A DNA stretch of 64,000 bases from Pinus tabuliformis. Lineage: Eukaryota; Streptophyta; Pinopsida; Pinales; Pinaceae. Where the stretch lies: the NCBI GenBank assembly GCA_031772625.1, contig CM062810.1, forward strand, positions 457,999,731-458,063,730. Reading direction: 5' to 3'. This document shows, in pieces, positions 44,894-56,143 of this stretch. Position numbers and translations under genes: made by a program. A model generated the notes under the pieces. It searched no databases. It had not been told where the DNA came from and worked only from the letters and a program-made list of their open reading frames with translations. Each line of letters opens with the position of its first letter. Positions within the stretch are counted from its first letter, which is position 1.

Positions 44894-45115
44894 AACCCGG
44901 CAACAATTTCCACCGAGATAACCCTCTGCCAAACTTTTGATACACCCAGCATTTTAGAATCCCGCTAACCCCAAAATAATCAACTGTTATTTTCGAGTGG
45001 TATCAACCGTGAGCCATTTAAGAATAATCTCGTTATGTTCTCAACATTCAACTCATTAAATACAGTTCGCTCCTTATTCTTTATATCCCCTCGTAATATT
45101 CCTGCCACAATCCTT

Positions 45116-45162
45116 TCAGTTTTCTCCTTTGTTTTCTATCAGTTTTCTCCTTTGTTTTCTAT
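45116..45162. repeat. 22-bp tandem duplication
   Basis: TCAGTTTTCTCCTTTGTTTTC at 45116 and 45138, in the presumed leader of the split ORF. Confidence 0.88.
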
Positions 45163-45360
45163 CAAATTTACAATGAATTGGAACAATACCATTCATTTGA
45201 TTAGAAACCGCGAGTTGCAGAATATCAACGCCACGAGTTCATAAGTATTTTTTCTCCTTCTATTTTTCTTTTTACATACAACAATGAGTTTACAAAAAGG
45301 GGAGAGAAACCAAAGATCAGTCAAAGACTACCCCTTTCTCCGTCTATCAGACTTGATTAA

Positions 45361-46510
45361 ATGTCATTAATTGACATGGGAGCGAAAATAGTAGAGACCA
45401 TGTGTGAATTTCATCTCTACAAACTTCAAAATTGGGCATTCCAACGATTCTAGGATAGCAGTGATAAATTTTTCTTTTGGCAATTATTATTGCCCCAATT
45501 CATCTTCCCACAGACCCACCATTTTCAAGAGTTCGTAGAGTGGTGTGCAGATAGTTATTTGCCAAGCGAGAGAGCTATCATAGCCAATAATGGAGAACCA
45601 TTACTTTCCATAACTTCTAACTCTATCATGCAAGCTTTAGAAGTTTCAATTCCTATTTCCTTGCACTCTTGTTCTAGTGAGGTACTATTAGAAATTTGTA
45701 AAAAAATGACTTTTCAGCAAAGAGATTTCATATTTGAATCTTTTATGACAGAAGGAGCTAGAATTCCTAAAACAAATCCACCCTATCCTTCATTTATGTT
45801 CCCAGAAATTTCTAGAGAAATTATATCTATGTTATGTTTTTGGTTAGGGTATGGCACTGATGATATTGTAAATGATGCTATATTCAGATTTCTGTCAAGT
45901 TTCTCGCTAGGAAAGAAGCCAACAATATTGTTCAAATTTAGTGAGTTTCTCTCAGAAAGTATTCATGAGCAATTTTTAATGTTTGGAGCTGAAAAATCTT
46001 TCGAACATCAGTTTTTGTTGGTCTATTTGTTCTTATATTCTCAGTCATAAACTTTTCATGTACAAATGCAAAAGCAAGACATGTAGGGAAATCAATGGTC
46101 ACTAAATCATTGGACTTCATTGGTAAAAAAAAACTTTGAAGAGTTTTCTTTCAGTAATTTTGTGGAGCAGTTTCTTCATGTGTGTGTGAGTCTTTGAATA
46201 ATGATTGTGTTTCCAAAATCCCACGAGAGATCAAAATAATTATGCAACTTAGTGAATAAATCAAATTCAGTGACTCGTATTTGTATAGAGATTTTAAAAA
46301 AATTAGACTATATGGTTGTGAGGTTCTTCCATATCAATTACCAACTTTCCTTCCTATTATATTTTTTACTCTTGAGTTTATCGGAAAGAGCCTTAGTGTG
46401 AATAAAATTCATTTCCTATCAAGGATGAAAGAAACCTTGTTAAACTCAAAGCACAAGTAGGGCCTTTTTTGTCAATACCATAGCCACAGATAAAGAAGTT
46501 CAATACTTAT
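45361..46510 (+). pseudogene. Split repeat-associated coding unit, N-terminal part
   Basis: The frame opens at ATG 45361 or 45376 and passes one TAG (45448-45450) into a 186-codon open stretch (45490-46050). It then continues with stops and two single-base shifts to 46510. Readable segments are KIVETMCEFHLYKLQNWAFQ, FQEFVEWCADSYLPSERAII, PPYPSFMFPEISREIISMLC, SEFLSESIHEQFLMFGAEKS and GCEVLPYQLPTFLPI. The protein is predicted soluble and globular, mixed alpha, with no zinc knuckle or polymerase motif. It resembles the multi-copy 'hypothetical' proteins that litter large plant genomes; I cannot assign a domain. The gypsy element at 46511 cuts it; the coding sense resumes at 58395 in a compatible frame (GQMKFKLGVHWPYY). 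Confidence 0.6.
46506..46510. repeat. Target-site duplication CTTAT, left
   Basis: Pairs with CGTAT at 58395-58399 (4 of 5). Confidence 0.65.
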
Positions 46511-47433
46511 TGTAACAACCCTGGTCAAAAATCCATGTAATAAAGTTAATAAAGGAAAAATAATAACCATGGTCAAGAGACATGTATACCAAGATGAATG
46601 TTCAACAAAAATATAGTGACGGGGATTACTTGTGATTAATTAATGGATATGGAAAGTTTCAAAGGCAGTGGAAAAGGCTTTGGAAAGGTAAGTGACATTA
46701 ATTGGCATTTTATTTATGAAAATAATGGAAACTAAAAGAAAAGAGAGGTGAAAGCTCACAGATTGCACGTGAGGAGGAAAATGAAGAAAAATAATGGAAA
46801 ATGAAGAAAATAGAATCCTCATTACTGAAAAGGCTTATGAGGATCAATTGGGAGATTTTTGTTAATTTAGTTTTGGAGCTACCATTTTCTACTCTCTCTC
46901 TCTCATAGTCTTGGACACTTGGAGTTTTCCTTGGATAACTCTTGGAGGAGTGTGACATACTTGGGATTTGGAGCAAGAAGGAAAAGGAACAACATGAAAG
47001 TGCAAGAGGACATCAGGATCAGCAACTACAATGGTTTTTTCTTGCATGTACTAAGTTACATATATGATTTCCTTGTTAGTTTTGGCATGCATGGAACATG
47101 CATGTAGTTTCTTGGTTATGATATGTCATTGGGATGGAGGATTTCGTAGATCGATCATGGATTTGATTAGCCTTTCCATTTCCTGGATAGCCATGGTATT
47201 GTGAGTGTATTTCCCTTTGTTTTCTATTTGGTTCTCATGTTCCTTATGGCTCTAGATTGAGTTACTAGCTCCTGGAATCTGTGGTTGGACAAACACTCTG
47301 AAAGCCCCATAACAACTTGGGTTGAGGTACTAGTCCTGGAAGCGTTGGTTCATTTTTTCAAACGCTTTGGAATCCCTTGGTGGGTTGAGTCACTAGTCCT
47401 GGAAGCCCTAGTTGGAAAAATGCTCCGGAAGGC

Positions 47434-47765
47434 TGTTAGGTCCCTATAATACTAGCGATTCCCCCTTTAATATTGTCATTGTATCCCTTATTGTTATTGT
47501 TGCGCCCCTATTGTCCCCATATTGTTTCCGTTGTGCCCCATAGAATCCCACTATTGTTATTTTTGTGTCTTTATATTATTATTGTTAGGTCGGCTTGGTT
47601 ATATTGTGTCCCCTTAGACTCCTATATATAGAAAGGAGGTTTTGTCATTTGAATCATACAAGAATTGTTCCTTTGTGTAATATAAAGGAGGTTAACCCCT
47701 CGAAGAGGCTAAATTCTAAGGCCTTAATTTATCTTTTTATCTTTTTGTGAGCTCGTTTCCTAACA
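47434..47765 (+). repeat. 5' LTR of the nested element
   Basis: Perfect terminal TGTTAG/CTAACA inverted repeat. A promoter-like CCTATATATAGAAAGG is at 47622, followed by a GTGTAATATAAAGGAGG stretch. Confidence 0.88.
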
Positions 47766-47767
47766 TT

Positions 47768-47779
47768 TGATATCAGAGC
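47768..47779 (+). other. PBS of the nested element
   Basis: TGATATCAGAGC, one change from the tRNA-Met PBS TGGTATCAGAGC, two bases after the LTR. Confidence 0.85.
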
Positions 47780-48637
47780 TTTGGATTCTAGGGTTTCACT
47801 CCTCCAAATAGGTCATCATGGAATCATCTTTGTAGCTTTTTTTTGCGATGTTTGAGAAGCGAAAAAAAAAACCATTTGAGATGAAATCGCGCTGAACTTT
47901 GGATCCGAATTTCAGAGCTTGCCTCACTATATTTTCGAAGATATGTTCTTAGGAAGTTAGGGTTTTTGCAAGCTCCAGATTTAAGGTAAAATGGGTCATC
48001 GTGGTATTTTTGCTATAACTCTTTCGCTACGAAGTTTCAAAAGCTAAAACAAAAACCCATTTAAGAACAAGTCGGACTGAACCGCAACTCCAAATTTTAG
48101 ATCTTGTCTCGCTATATTTTCAGAGATATATTCTGAGGCATTTAGGGTTCTTGCAGATCCCTGAATTACATTCCAAACAAGTCACTATGGGAAAATCGTC
48201 ATAACTGTCTCTCTAAGCATCAGATTGAAATTTCATCAGATGTTATAGAAATAGGATGGACTATAGTTTCTTATCAGATCCAAAGGTCAAAACAATGACA
48301 TGTGGCACTTCATACAACTTCTTTCTTCGGAAAAGCTATATAATCAGGTCATCTTGCGAGATTTTGCATAAATCTTTCTTCGAGAATCCAATTTCGATCA
48401 AACTAGTGGCATTGGAAAGAGGACACATAGGGCTACGACAGGTAGTGATTTCAGAACTGGAAGAGCTGAAATTACAGAAATACATCAGATTCAATATCAG
48501 GCTCCTACAAAGTGAAAAAAAGGTGTGTAGTTTTTTTTTCAATTTTTGCATAAGCTTGGTTTGAAAAATTATTTTGAAGGAATTCAAAGGGCATAGTGAA
48601 GTATTATTATCGGTAATTGATGCCCTGAAGAAAGAAA

Positions 48638-49573
48638 ATGGAAACACCTAGTAAGCAACCTGAAAGCTCTAGCATGACTCATGAAGAAAAGGAAGAAATG
48701 CAACATGATATATCAAAATTACAAGACCAAGTACAACAAATTTCACTCGCACAAAAACTAACAGAAGCTAAGATGGATGATTTAAAGAAAGATGTAGAAG
48801 TTAAGATGGATGGTTTAAAGAAAGTCATAGAAGCTAAGATGGATGGTTTAAAGAAAGATGTAGAAGCTAAGATGAATGGCGTGGAAGCTAAGATGGATGA
48901 TGTGGAAGCTAAGATGGATGGCATGGAAACTAAGATGGATGATTTGGAGACAGATTTGAAGACAGGCATGGAAGATTTGAAGACAGATTTGAAAAATTTT
49001 CTACAAGAAATGCTTACTAATGACAAAAGGGTAGTAAAGGAAACTCGTGATGAGAACAAAATAAATGTTAATCATGATTTCATAGACTCTAACATTGGAT
49101 TGAATAACCACCATGTTCCAAATGTAGATATGAGGAAGTTTGATGGCAAGGATTCCAGAACATGGATACTATAGATGAAACAATTTTTCAATATCCATAA
49201 TGTGCAAAACACACAAAAGGCACACATTGCAACTTTATATTTGGAACCAAATCAATTTGTATGGTATCGATGGCTTTGCTCTCATAAACAAGTTGTCACT
49301 TAGGCTATTTTTACAGATGAAATGATAGCACATTATGAGGATACAAAAGGCAACTCTTTTTTTGGCCAATTGATAAATATTAAACAAAAGGGTTCAACTA
49401 TGGAGCACATTAAGGACTTCCAAAAATTGAATATAAGGGTAAACGATATTCTAGAGGAGCATAGGATTAATATGTTCATAGGAACTTTAAATGATAACAT
49501 CCAACATGAGGTTCGCCTTTGGGAACTAGATTCATTGGAGAATAGATGACTTTAAAAGGTAACATCCAACAAG
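48638..49573 (+). pseudogene. Gag of the nested element with long coiled-coil repeat
   Basis: The 178-codon frame 48638-49174 starts METPSKQPESSSMTHEEKEE. Residues about 44-104 form a coiled coil of three 11-residue and four 7-residue repeats. It ends in VDMRKFDGKDSRTWIL, where a TAG interrupts the gag domain. Gag continues to 49548 with QFFNIHNVQNTQ, LEPNQFVWYRW, DEMIAHYEDTKGNSFF, LINIKQKGSTMEHIKDFQ and NIQHEVRLWELDSLE. A second, diverged copy of TLKxNIQxEV follows at 49550-49580 and coincides with the junction to the outer LTR. The minus ORF 48679-49059 is a shadow. This was the RNA-packaging protein of a gypsy-type element whose pol is missing. Confidence 0.87.
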
Positions 49574-50694
49574 AGGTTGTGTTACTAGTCTTGGAAGCCC
49601 TGGTTGGAACAAATGATTTGGAGCCCTGGACAACTTGGGTAGAGGCCAATATAAAGATGGTTAGTGATGTTTGACCGTAGGTGGAATCACTAGTTGAGGG
49701 TTGAGATGGCTTGGACTTTAGAAGCCCTGGTTCAGTTTTGTTTGAATTGTTCCATGAGATCCCACATTCATAATTGGAATATGGCATGTGGTTGATTGGC
49801 TGAAAGAAACATTTGGTTAGACCAATCTATTGTCGGGTGGTTTATGGAAGTCTCAAACCTAGTTGGCATATGCATACATTAATAAGAGTTACCTTTTCTT
49901 GGTGCTTTTGTGAGTAAATGTTCTTGATATTATGTGGCTTTAATGGTTGTTTCCTTAGTGGTATATCTTTCGTTATTTATTGTTATATGTATGTTTTACG
50001 ATAATTATGATGTATGGTTGTTATCAAGTTTTATTTAGTATATGAAATGCTAGTGAATGAATGACCTATTAGATAAAAATGTAGATATTGTGAGCAGACA
50101 TGAGTCCTCTTTGATGATTCTCAGATAAGTATGAGACCACTATGCTCAGATTTGTTATTGTGACCTATAGATTACATGTTTTTGATATGTTTGAAGAAAT
50201 GTTTTTCATGGATAGTAGGGGTCAAATCAAGTCTTTATTCAAGTGTTTGAATTAGTACCTTTGTTTCAATGTTCAGTATCATTTCTTGAAGTTTCATGAA
50301 GTTATGGGAAGTGCCCTGAGTCCTGACCTTGAAAAGGTGGCACAGAATCTGGGGTCACTGGTAAAGAACTACTTGAAAAATGCTAGAGTTGCATGGATTC
50401 CTTGTTGTGGGAGAAACTAGAGGGCCCTTGTCACATGCATGCCTTGTCATGGGAGCAACCGAGGCTCTAGGGTAGTGAAAAATCCAGTTGTCTCAGTAGT
50501 TGGTCACCTGGAAGGGTTGTTTAGCTCCTGAAGGTTCTGCAGCATGTGTGGAAGTTCAGATTGGTCTTGTGATGTTGGTTCCATTTCATTAACTGTACTT
50601 GGGAAGTTGAATAACATCATAGTAACTCTTCATCCCATGTTTACCCCAGTGGACCAGTTAGCTTAGGTAAATATGGGAGGACGGTGTTATAGAG

Positions 50695-50706
50695 TGGTAT
50701 GAGAGC
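50695..50706 (+). other. PBS of the 11.9-kb gypsy element
   Basis: TGGTATGAGAGC, one change from the tRNA-Met PBS, three bases after the 5' LTR end. Confidence 0.88.
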
Positions 50707-51190
50707 ATGGTTCACACCTTGGGCTGGATGGGTGATGTGTGTTAGTTGTGCATACAGACTAATTATGTATGTGTTCCTTATGCTTGTGGTATATGTGCTT
50801 GCTACATATGCATGGCATTGGTCATAGTTGTAGAGGTGTTGCCATGTGAAAAGTTGATGGTGATGTTTTTGGATGTGGTTGTCATGAGTGCATGTCGGTT
50901 GTGCGTTGGTCATGCATGTTAGTGCTTATATGTTGTTACGAATACATTAACATGGTGATAGTTTTCATGCATGAGGTCATGGTATGTGGTTGATATGGTC
51001 ATGCATTGATGACTAGATAATGGTTGAAATGATGATTAAATGTTGATATGACTATGTTTATATCCGTATTGTGCTAATATGGTTGGTCTTGCAAACGAGA
51101 TATCTTCCCCTGAACTAAACTGAGGTAAATTGTTTATTTATGATTTGGTTTAGTTGATATGATATACCTTGCAGGAAGATAATATCAAAG
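50707..51190 (+). other. Leader between PBS and gag
   Basis: Non-coding GT-rich leader of the gypsy element. The minus ORF 50641-50913 is a shadow. Confidence 0.7.
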
Positions 51191-52490
51191 ATGACTAGTA
51201 AGAAGGTAGACTACATATCATGAGATTCTCCCTATGGATCAGATGAGCAACATGGTGATGAAGATTATCCGAACATGGTAGACACTCTAAGAAGTTTGAA
51301 GGAATAAATAAGGATTTTCAAAGAGGACAATGACCGAATGATTCAATCACAAGAGATAATTTTTAGGGCAAAGGAGAAACAAGCATAATTCAATGCATTA
51401 ATTCCTCAGATCTTGTCAGAATTCCAGAGACAAGGACCAATTTGGATTAGTCATGGGAAAAAGGATAGAACTAACAAGGCATATGCTAGCAGGTCACATG
51501 GTAGGCGCAGATTGGATAGATATGACACGGTCAGAGATGGAAGATTCTTGGATACACCTAATAGATGAAATAGTGGACATAGGCTTTACTCTAGTTTTTT
51601 TTAGATAGGTATCATGGTCATCATCGTTATCATCCTTAGAAGAGGAGTGACAGAGGAAATTAAGAATCCACATACATTCGATGGGTAAATGAACAAGTCA
51701 CAAGATGTCGAAGCATGGTTGCTTGGGATGAATGAATTCTTTGGATTTCATGATTACTCAGAGAACATGAAGGCCATGGTAGCGACATTCAGTCTTAAAG
51801 GTAAAGCATATATCTACTAGGAAGATGTAAAGAATGTTAGAAGTATTCATGAAGAGGAGTTGACTTGGAGTGAGTTTGAGAGACTATTCAGGAAGAAGTA
51901 TTTATGAGAGAGATGCTATGATGACACATAAAAACTGTTATATGAGCCGAAGATGGGATCTATGAACGAACAAGAGTACGCTAGCAAATTCTTGGAGTTA
52001 TTGAGATATATACCTTACCTCAAGGAGGACAAGGCTAAGATTCAGTGATTTATTAGTTGCTTTTCCTTAGCATTCAAATATAGGATTGAGTTTGATGAGA
52101 CTAGATCATTCGACAAGGCCATCACGAAGGTAAAGAATTTTTTTGAGCAATCAAAGCACAAATTTGAGACTAAGCCGGACTAGATAGGTATTGAAAAGAA
52201 TAAAGGAATATGGGACAAAAAACTAAAAAGACCTCAACATACAAGTAACAAAGAGAATACAGTACCACATAAGAATTTCAATGCATCTGATAGATGACAA
52301 AGATTTTAGTCTGAGGAATAGAATGAGTGTGCAGGTTCGAAACCCTTGGAGTGTTGGACTTGTGGAGGAGGGCATTGTAGGAGATATTGTCCACAACATC
52401 AAGGTGGTAGACCGCAGATCTACAGTTCTTAGGAGGCATAGAGAGTGGGAGATGTTGGACAGAGTGTTCCTCGGATTTATGTATCATTGA
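51191..52490 (+). pseudogene. Gag with zinc knuckle of the 11.9-kb gypsy element
   Basis: ATG at 51191 starts MTSKKVDYIS before the first of many stops. Readable parts are DVEAWLLGMNEFFGFHDYSE (about 51.7 kb), WSEFERLFRKKYL and YASKFLELLRYIPYLKEDKA, the retrotransposon gag capsid domain, and CWTCGGGHCRRYC at 52352-52390, an intact knuckle of the CX2CX3HX4C spacing usual in this lineage. The ORFs at 52278-52490 on both strands overlap the knuckle region in other frames. Intact homologues package element RNA in cytoplasmic particles. Confidence 0.88.
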
Positions 52491-52499
52491 ATAACAAGA

Positions 52500-53150
52500 A
52501 GGAATATCACTAGGAATCTACTATTGAGATGGATTGTAAGCTTTGTGATCAATTTGTTTCTATTTTGATTGAACCTGGATCTAAGTTAGTTATTTTAATC
52601 CTGACCTAGTGGATAAGTGTTGTTTTAATAAAGAAGTCCATGCAAAGTCTTGGTTAGTGTAATTAGCTACAGGCACAAAGAATAGATTTCATCACTGGGT
52701 AAGAACTTGTGCATTTGAGTTGATGGTATGCCTACATCAACACGTTTTAATGTATTATCATTGGGATCATATAGTATGTTGTTTGTTATGGACTAGTTGT
52801 ATCTTCATAGGACCAAGGTGGATTGTTATGGCAAGGCTATTGAGTGTCTTGATGAAAATGGGGAACAAAGAGTATTGCAGGGTAAGAAGAAGACAAAATT
52901 TGTTAGAATAGTCAGAGTTATGCAAGTGAAGCACAGTCTTAAAAAAGGGTGTGTGTTATGTGAAGTACATATCTGTAGTGGAAAAAATAAGGAACTTGAG
53001 GATGCATATTCCTTGAGTAGCTACCCAGTTCTACAACAATTTCAAGATGTGTTTCTGATAAATATTTCAGAGTTGTCACCTCATAGGGAAGTGGAATTTT
53101 ATATTGAATTGGTACGAAGGGTAGCTCCAGTATCAAAGGCACCTTAGAGG
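52500..53150 (+). pseudogene. Protease and protease-RT linker
   Basis: Near 52555-52590 VSILIEPGSKLV matches the LIDPGS protease motif of this lineage with the catalytic Asp changed to Glu. From 52797 a 116-codon open frame continues with YLHRTKVDCYGKAIECLDEN, SSYPVLQQFQDVF and [12 protein letters not shown], the conserved lead-in to RT. The segment between 52600 and 52797 has several stops and a shift. In the living element this cleaves Gag-Pol. Confidence 0.8.
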
Positions 53151-53860
53151 ATAAGCATAGCGAGTTGGTGGAGTTGAAGTTGAAATTGAAGGAAATGGTT
53201 GACAAGGGATACATTAGGCCAAGTGTGTTGCCTTGTGGTCCACCAATGTTGTTCATAAATAAGAATGATGGTACTCTTAGGTTATGCATTCATTACAGAG
53301 ATTTGAAAAAGGTGACCATTAAGAACAGGTATATATTACTGAGGATTAATGACTTCTTTGATAGGTTGAAGGGAACAACAGTGTTCTCGAAGATTGATCT
53401 GAGATTAGGATACCATCAGGTACACATCAAATAAGTGGACACCTACAAGATTGCTTTCCGAACCAGGTATGGGAATTATGAGTTTGTTTTAGTTCCATTT
53501 TGTTTGACTAATGCTACAACTACTTTTATGTGCTTGATGAATAGTGTATTGCATCCATATCTAGACAAGTTTGTTATTGTATTCATTGATGTTATATTGG
53601 TATATTCTAAGAATTAGGAAGAACATGTCAAACATTTAACATTAGTGTTAAGATTGTTGAGAGAACATGAGTCATATTCTAAGCTCAATAAATGCAGTTT
53701 CTTTTAGACAAAGGTGCATTACTTGGGACATGTTGTTACCAAGGAAGGCATAACAGTGGATCCAGAAAAGACAAGCGTTATCATGGACTGGGAAGCTCCT
53801 ATAAACTTGGATGAGGTAACATAATTCATGGGATTAGTAGGTTATTATAGGAGGTTCACC
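53129..53860 (+). pseudogene. Reverse transcriptase of the 11.9-kb gypsy element
   Basis: Frames 53165-53434 and 53435-53617 are consecutive in one phase, separated by one stop. They contain [60 protein letters not shown] and [15 protein letters not shown]. The FIDD active site is FIDV, so polymerase activity was lost in this copy. The thumb follows (HYLGHVVTKEGI, GLVGYYRRFT). A minus ORF at 52939-53289 is a shadow. Confidence 0.95.
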
Positions 53861-54400
53861 AGGAAATTATCTTGGATTGATTATCATATTACATCGTTGC
53901 AAAGGAAAGGTAAGAAATTTGAATGGACTGAGGAATGTGTGGCTAATTCTGAGCAGTTCAAACAACTATTGACAAATGATCCAGTTATAAATACTGCTGA
54001 TCCCGAGAAAAAGTTTGTGATATATAGGTTCTTGCAAGAGAGGGCTTGGTGGTGTCCTTATGTAGGAAGGAAAAGTAATAAGTTTTGAATCAAGGAAACT
54101 GAATGAGCATGAGGAGAATTATCCGACACATGATCTTGAGTTGGTAATGATTATCCATGCATTGAAGATGTGGAGGCACTATCTTCTTTGCATGAGGTTT
54201 ATACGCATGAGTGATCACAATCGATTAAGGTATCTATTTGACTAACCGAATCTAAATTCCACGCAAGCTAGATCATTGGCCACGATTAGTGAGTTTGACT
54301 TTGAGATCATGTACATTAAAGGAAAAGAGAACATGGTTGCATATTCTCTTAACAGGCAGATAAAGGTAAATCACATAGCATCTATGAGTTCTTATGGGAC
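53861..54400 (+). pseudogene. RNase H of the 11.9-kb gypsy element
   Basis: Frame 53828-54088 reads TSLQRKGKKFEWTEEC, then DPEKKFVIYRF (usually a VxTDA catalytic block, here lost by a shift). Another phase continues SFESRKLNEHEENYPTHDLE, IIHALKMWRHYLL, RMSDHNRLRYLFD and FDFEIMYIKGKENMVAYSLN. Order, spacing and wording match the RNase H of the minus-strand copy at 3010-3264. Confidence 0.92.
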
Positions 54401-54539
54401 ATATTTGTAGGATCAGATCTTTCTAGCATGACAACAATATGATAGGAATATGGAGCTTATGCACATGTTACAGCAGGGTACAGGTGATCAAGATGTGGAC
54501 TGTCATCTCACAGTAGATGGCTTTGTCATATTTAGGGAC

Positions 54540-55640
54540 TAGATATATGTGCCAAATGATAATGAGCTCAAGAATCGTATCTTGAGGAAATGTCATGCTA
54601 AGACATATTCAGGTCACTCAGGATATCAAAATACATTGACAACAGTGAAGAAATTCTACTATTGGCCAAACTTAATGAAAGAAGTGGCAAAGTTTGTGAC
54701 TAGATGCTTGCATTATAAACATGTAAACACATAGTGTAAGCATCGAGGTGGTCTACTACAGCTGATTCCAATTCCATAGTGGAAGTGGGAGGTCATTTCC
54801 ACGGAATTCATTATAGTTTTGCTGAAGAAATTTATACAACATGATTTTATCATGGTTGTAGTGGACAGGTTGACAAAGGTAGTGCAATCCATTCCAGTAA
54901 AGTCTACATATTCATCTAATGAGGTAGCACAAGTCTTCATCAGACATGTAGTGAAGTTGCATGGTGTACTGAGGAAGAGTGTGTTAGATAGGGATGCCAA
55001 GTTCACTTATAGATTCTAGAAAGAGTTATTTTTCATTTTGGGTACAGAGTTGGCCTTTAGTACAGATTATCATCCACAGACAGATGGAAAAACAAAGAGG
55101 GGCAATAGGAAATTGGAGGACATGTTGAGAATGTATGTCATGTATCAACAACAAAAGTGGGAAGAGTATCTTCCACTGGTTTAGCTCAGTTACAACAATG
55201 CGTATCAACAATATCTGAGGATGTGTCTATTTGAGGAAATCTATGTGTGGACTTGTAATACTCCCATTAGTTGGAGTGATCCAAACAATAAGATTTTGAT
55301 AGGAATGGACATGTTGCTAGAGATAGAATATGAAATGCTAGTAATCACGAAGAATCTAAAAACAACATAGGATAGGCATAAAATTTATCTAGATCAATAC
55401 AGGCTATTTAAGGAGTTTCAGTTTGGGGAACATGTGTACTTGTGCATCAAGCCCAGGAAGATCTCCTTGAGGATTGGATCACGTGTCAAGATAACACCTT
55501 GGTTTTGTGAACCTTTCAAGATTATTGAGAGGATTGGAACAGTATGCTATCGACTTGCACTGCCTCCAATAATGAAAGTCCATGATGTATTCCATGTGTC
55601 ATTGCTTAAGAAGTATGTTAAAGATGTTGATCATGTGATT
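54540..55640 (+). pseudogene. Integrase of the 11.9-kb gypsy element
   Basis: The HHCC zinc domain is at 54549-54734 (HAKTYSGHSGYQNT, KFVTRCLHYKH, last Cys replaced by Tyr). The core runs from about 54.77 to 55.25 kb with WKWEVISTEFI (catalytic Asp changed to Glu), IMVVVDRLTKVVQSIPVKST, KSVLDRDAKFT (second Asp kept) and [20 protein letters not shown]. The C-terminal GPF/Y-type region is at 55434-55646 with [26 protein letters not shown] and [17 protein letters not shown]. Stops are spread throughout. It inserted element cDNA into chromatin. Confidence 0.93.
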
Positions 55641-55835
55641 GACTAGTCTGTATTGTAGGTGGAACCAGATGGCAAATTCTAGATGGAACTTCCATGCATT
55701 TTGTGGAGGAAGATGGTCATGCTTTGAAACCAAGAAATCGAGCAGGTTAAAGTGCAATGGGAGCACTTTCAGCCTGATGAAGCTACATGAGATATGGCAG
55801 ATCATATGTAGGCTATGTATCCTTCTCTATTTGCT
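55641..55835 (+). pseudogene. Chromodomain-like C-terminus of integrase
   Basis: After VDHVID the frame reads, with stops, VEPDGKF, IEQVKVQWEHFQPDEAT and ADHM, then MYPSLF. VKVQWEHFxPDEATWE is the form of the integrase tail chromodomain in Tekay/Del-type plant chromoviruses, supposed to guide insertion into heterochromatin. The tryptophan of the EATWE motif is a TAG here. This motif gives the lineage call. Confidence 0.72.
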
Positions 55836-56143
55836 AGTTCAGCAAATTCTTTTGGCATATATTTTGGTGTGATATTTGGTATATGTATATATGTATATGG
55901 ATGTAAATACTATCATGGGCTGTGTTATAAATCTCTAATAATCGGTATAGGTGTCATGTCGTTATGGTTGTCATGTGGTTATGTTTCTCATGTTAGTTGG
56001 CTTCTCTGTAGGTTGATCATTGTAAATACTACATCATGCTATGTTATAAATATCCATGGGAAATATGTTTTGTTTTCAGTAGTCTTGTTGGTTGTAGGTG
56101 ACATTGAACACCAAGGATGGTGTCCTCTGAAGGGAGAAGGTTA
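55836..56143 (+). other. 3' untranslated stretch and polypurine tract
   Basis: Non-coding sequence ending in GAAGGGAGAAGG (56129-56140), the PPT three bases before the 3' LTR. The 144-codon ORF at 55815-56249 spans the LTR junction and is not a gene. Confidence 0.75.

Larger units (their letters stand above)
44213..45360. other. Intergenic or leader DNA before the split ORF
   Basis: No gene supported. It includes a CCACGTGTCA G-box-like word at 44386 and the CT-rich leader of the frame starting at 45361. The 64- and 69-codon ORFs at 44315 and 45035 are not recognised. Confidence 0.45.
47434..49573 (+). mobile_element. Nested, 3'-truncated gypsy-like LTR element
   Basis: Starts with a 332-bp LTR (47434-47765, TGTTAG...CTAACA), followed at once by a PBS-like TGATATCAGAGC (47768-47779), a leader and a gag frame that breaks off near 49573, where the outer LTR resumes at GGTTGTG. 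There is no pol and no second LTR, so most of the element was lost, probably by illegitimate recombination. It is the third layer of nesting in this region. Confidence 0.87.
46511..50691 (+). repeat. 5' LTR of the 11.9-kb gypsy element (interrupted)
   Basis: Homologous to 56144-58394 in two blocks, 46511-47433 and about 49573-50691. The gap is a younger retroelement. Typical matching words are GGACACTTGGAG(G/T)TTTTCCT and TTCTTGATATTA(T/C)GT. It ends GTGTTATA two to three bases before the PBS. It lacks the 203-bp duplication of the 3' LTR. Confidence 0.9.

Noticed and set aside
48679-49059. 126-codon minus-strand Ser/Phe-rich ORF
   Set aside because: Antisense shadow of the coiled-coil gag repeats.
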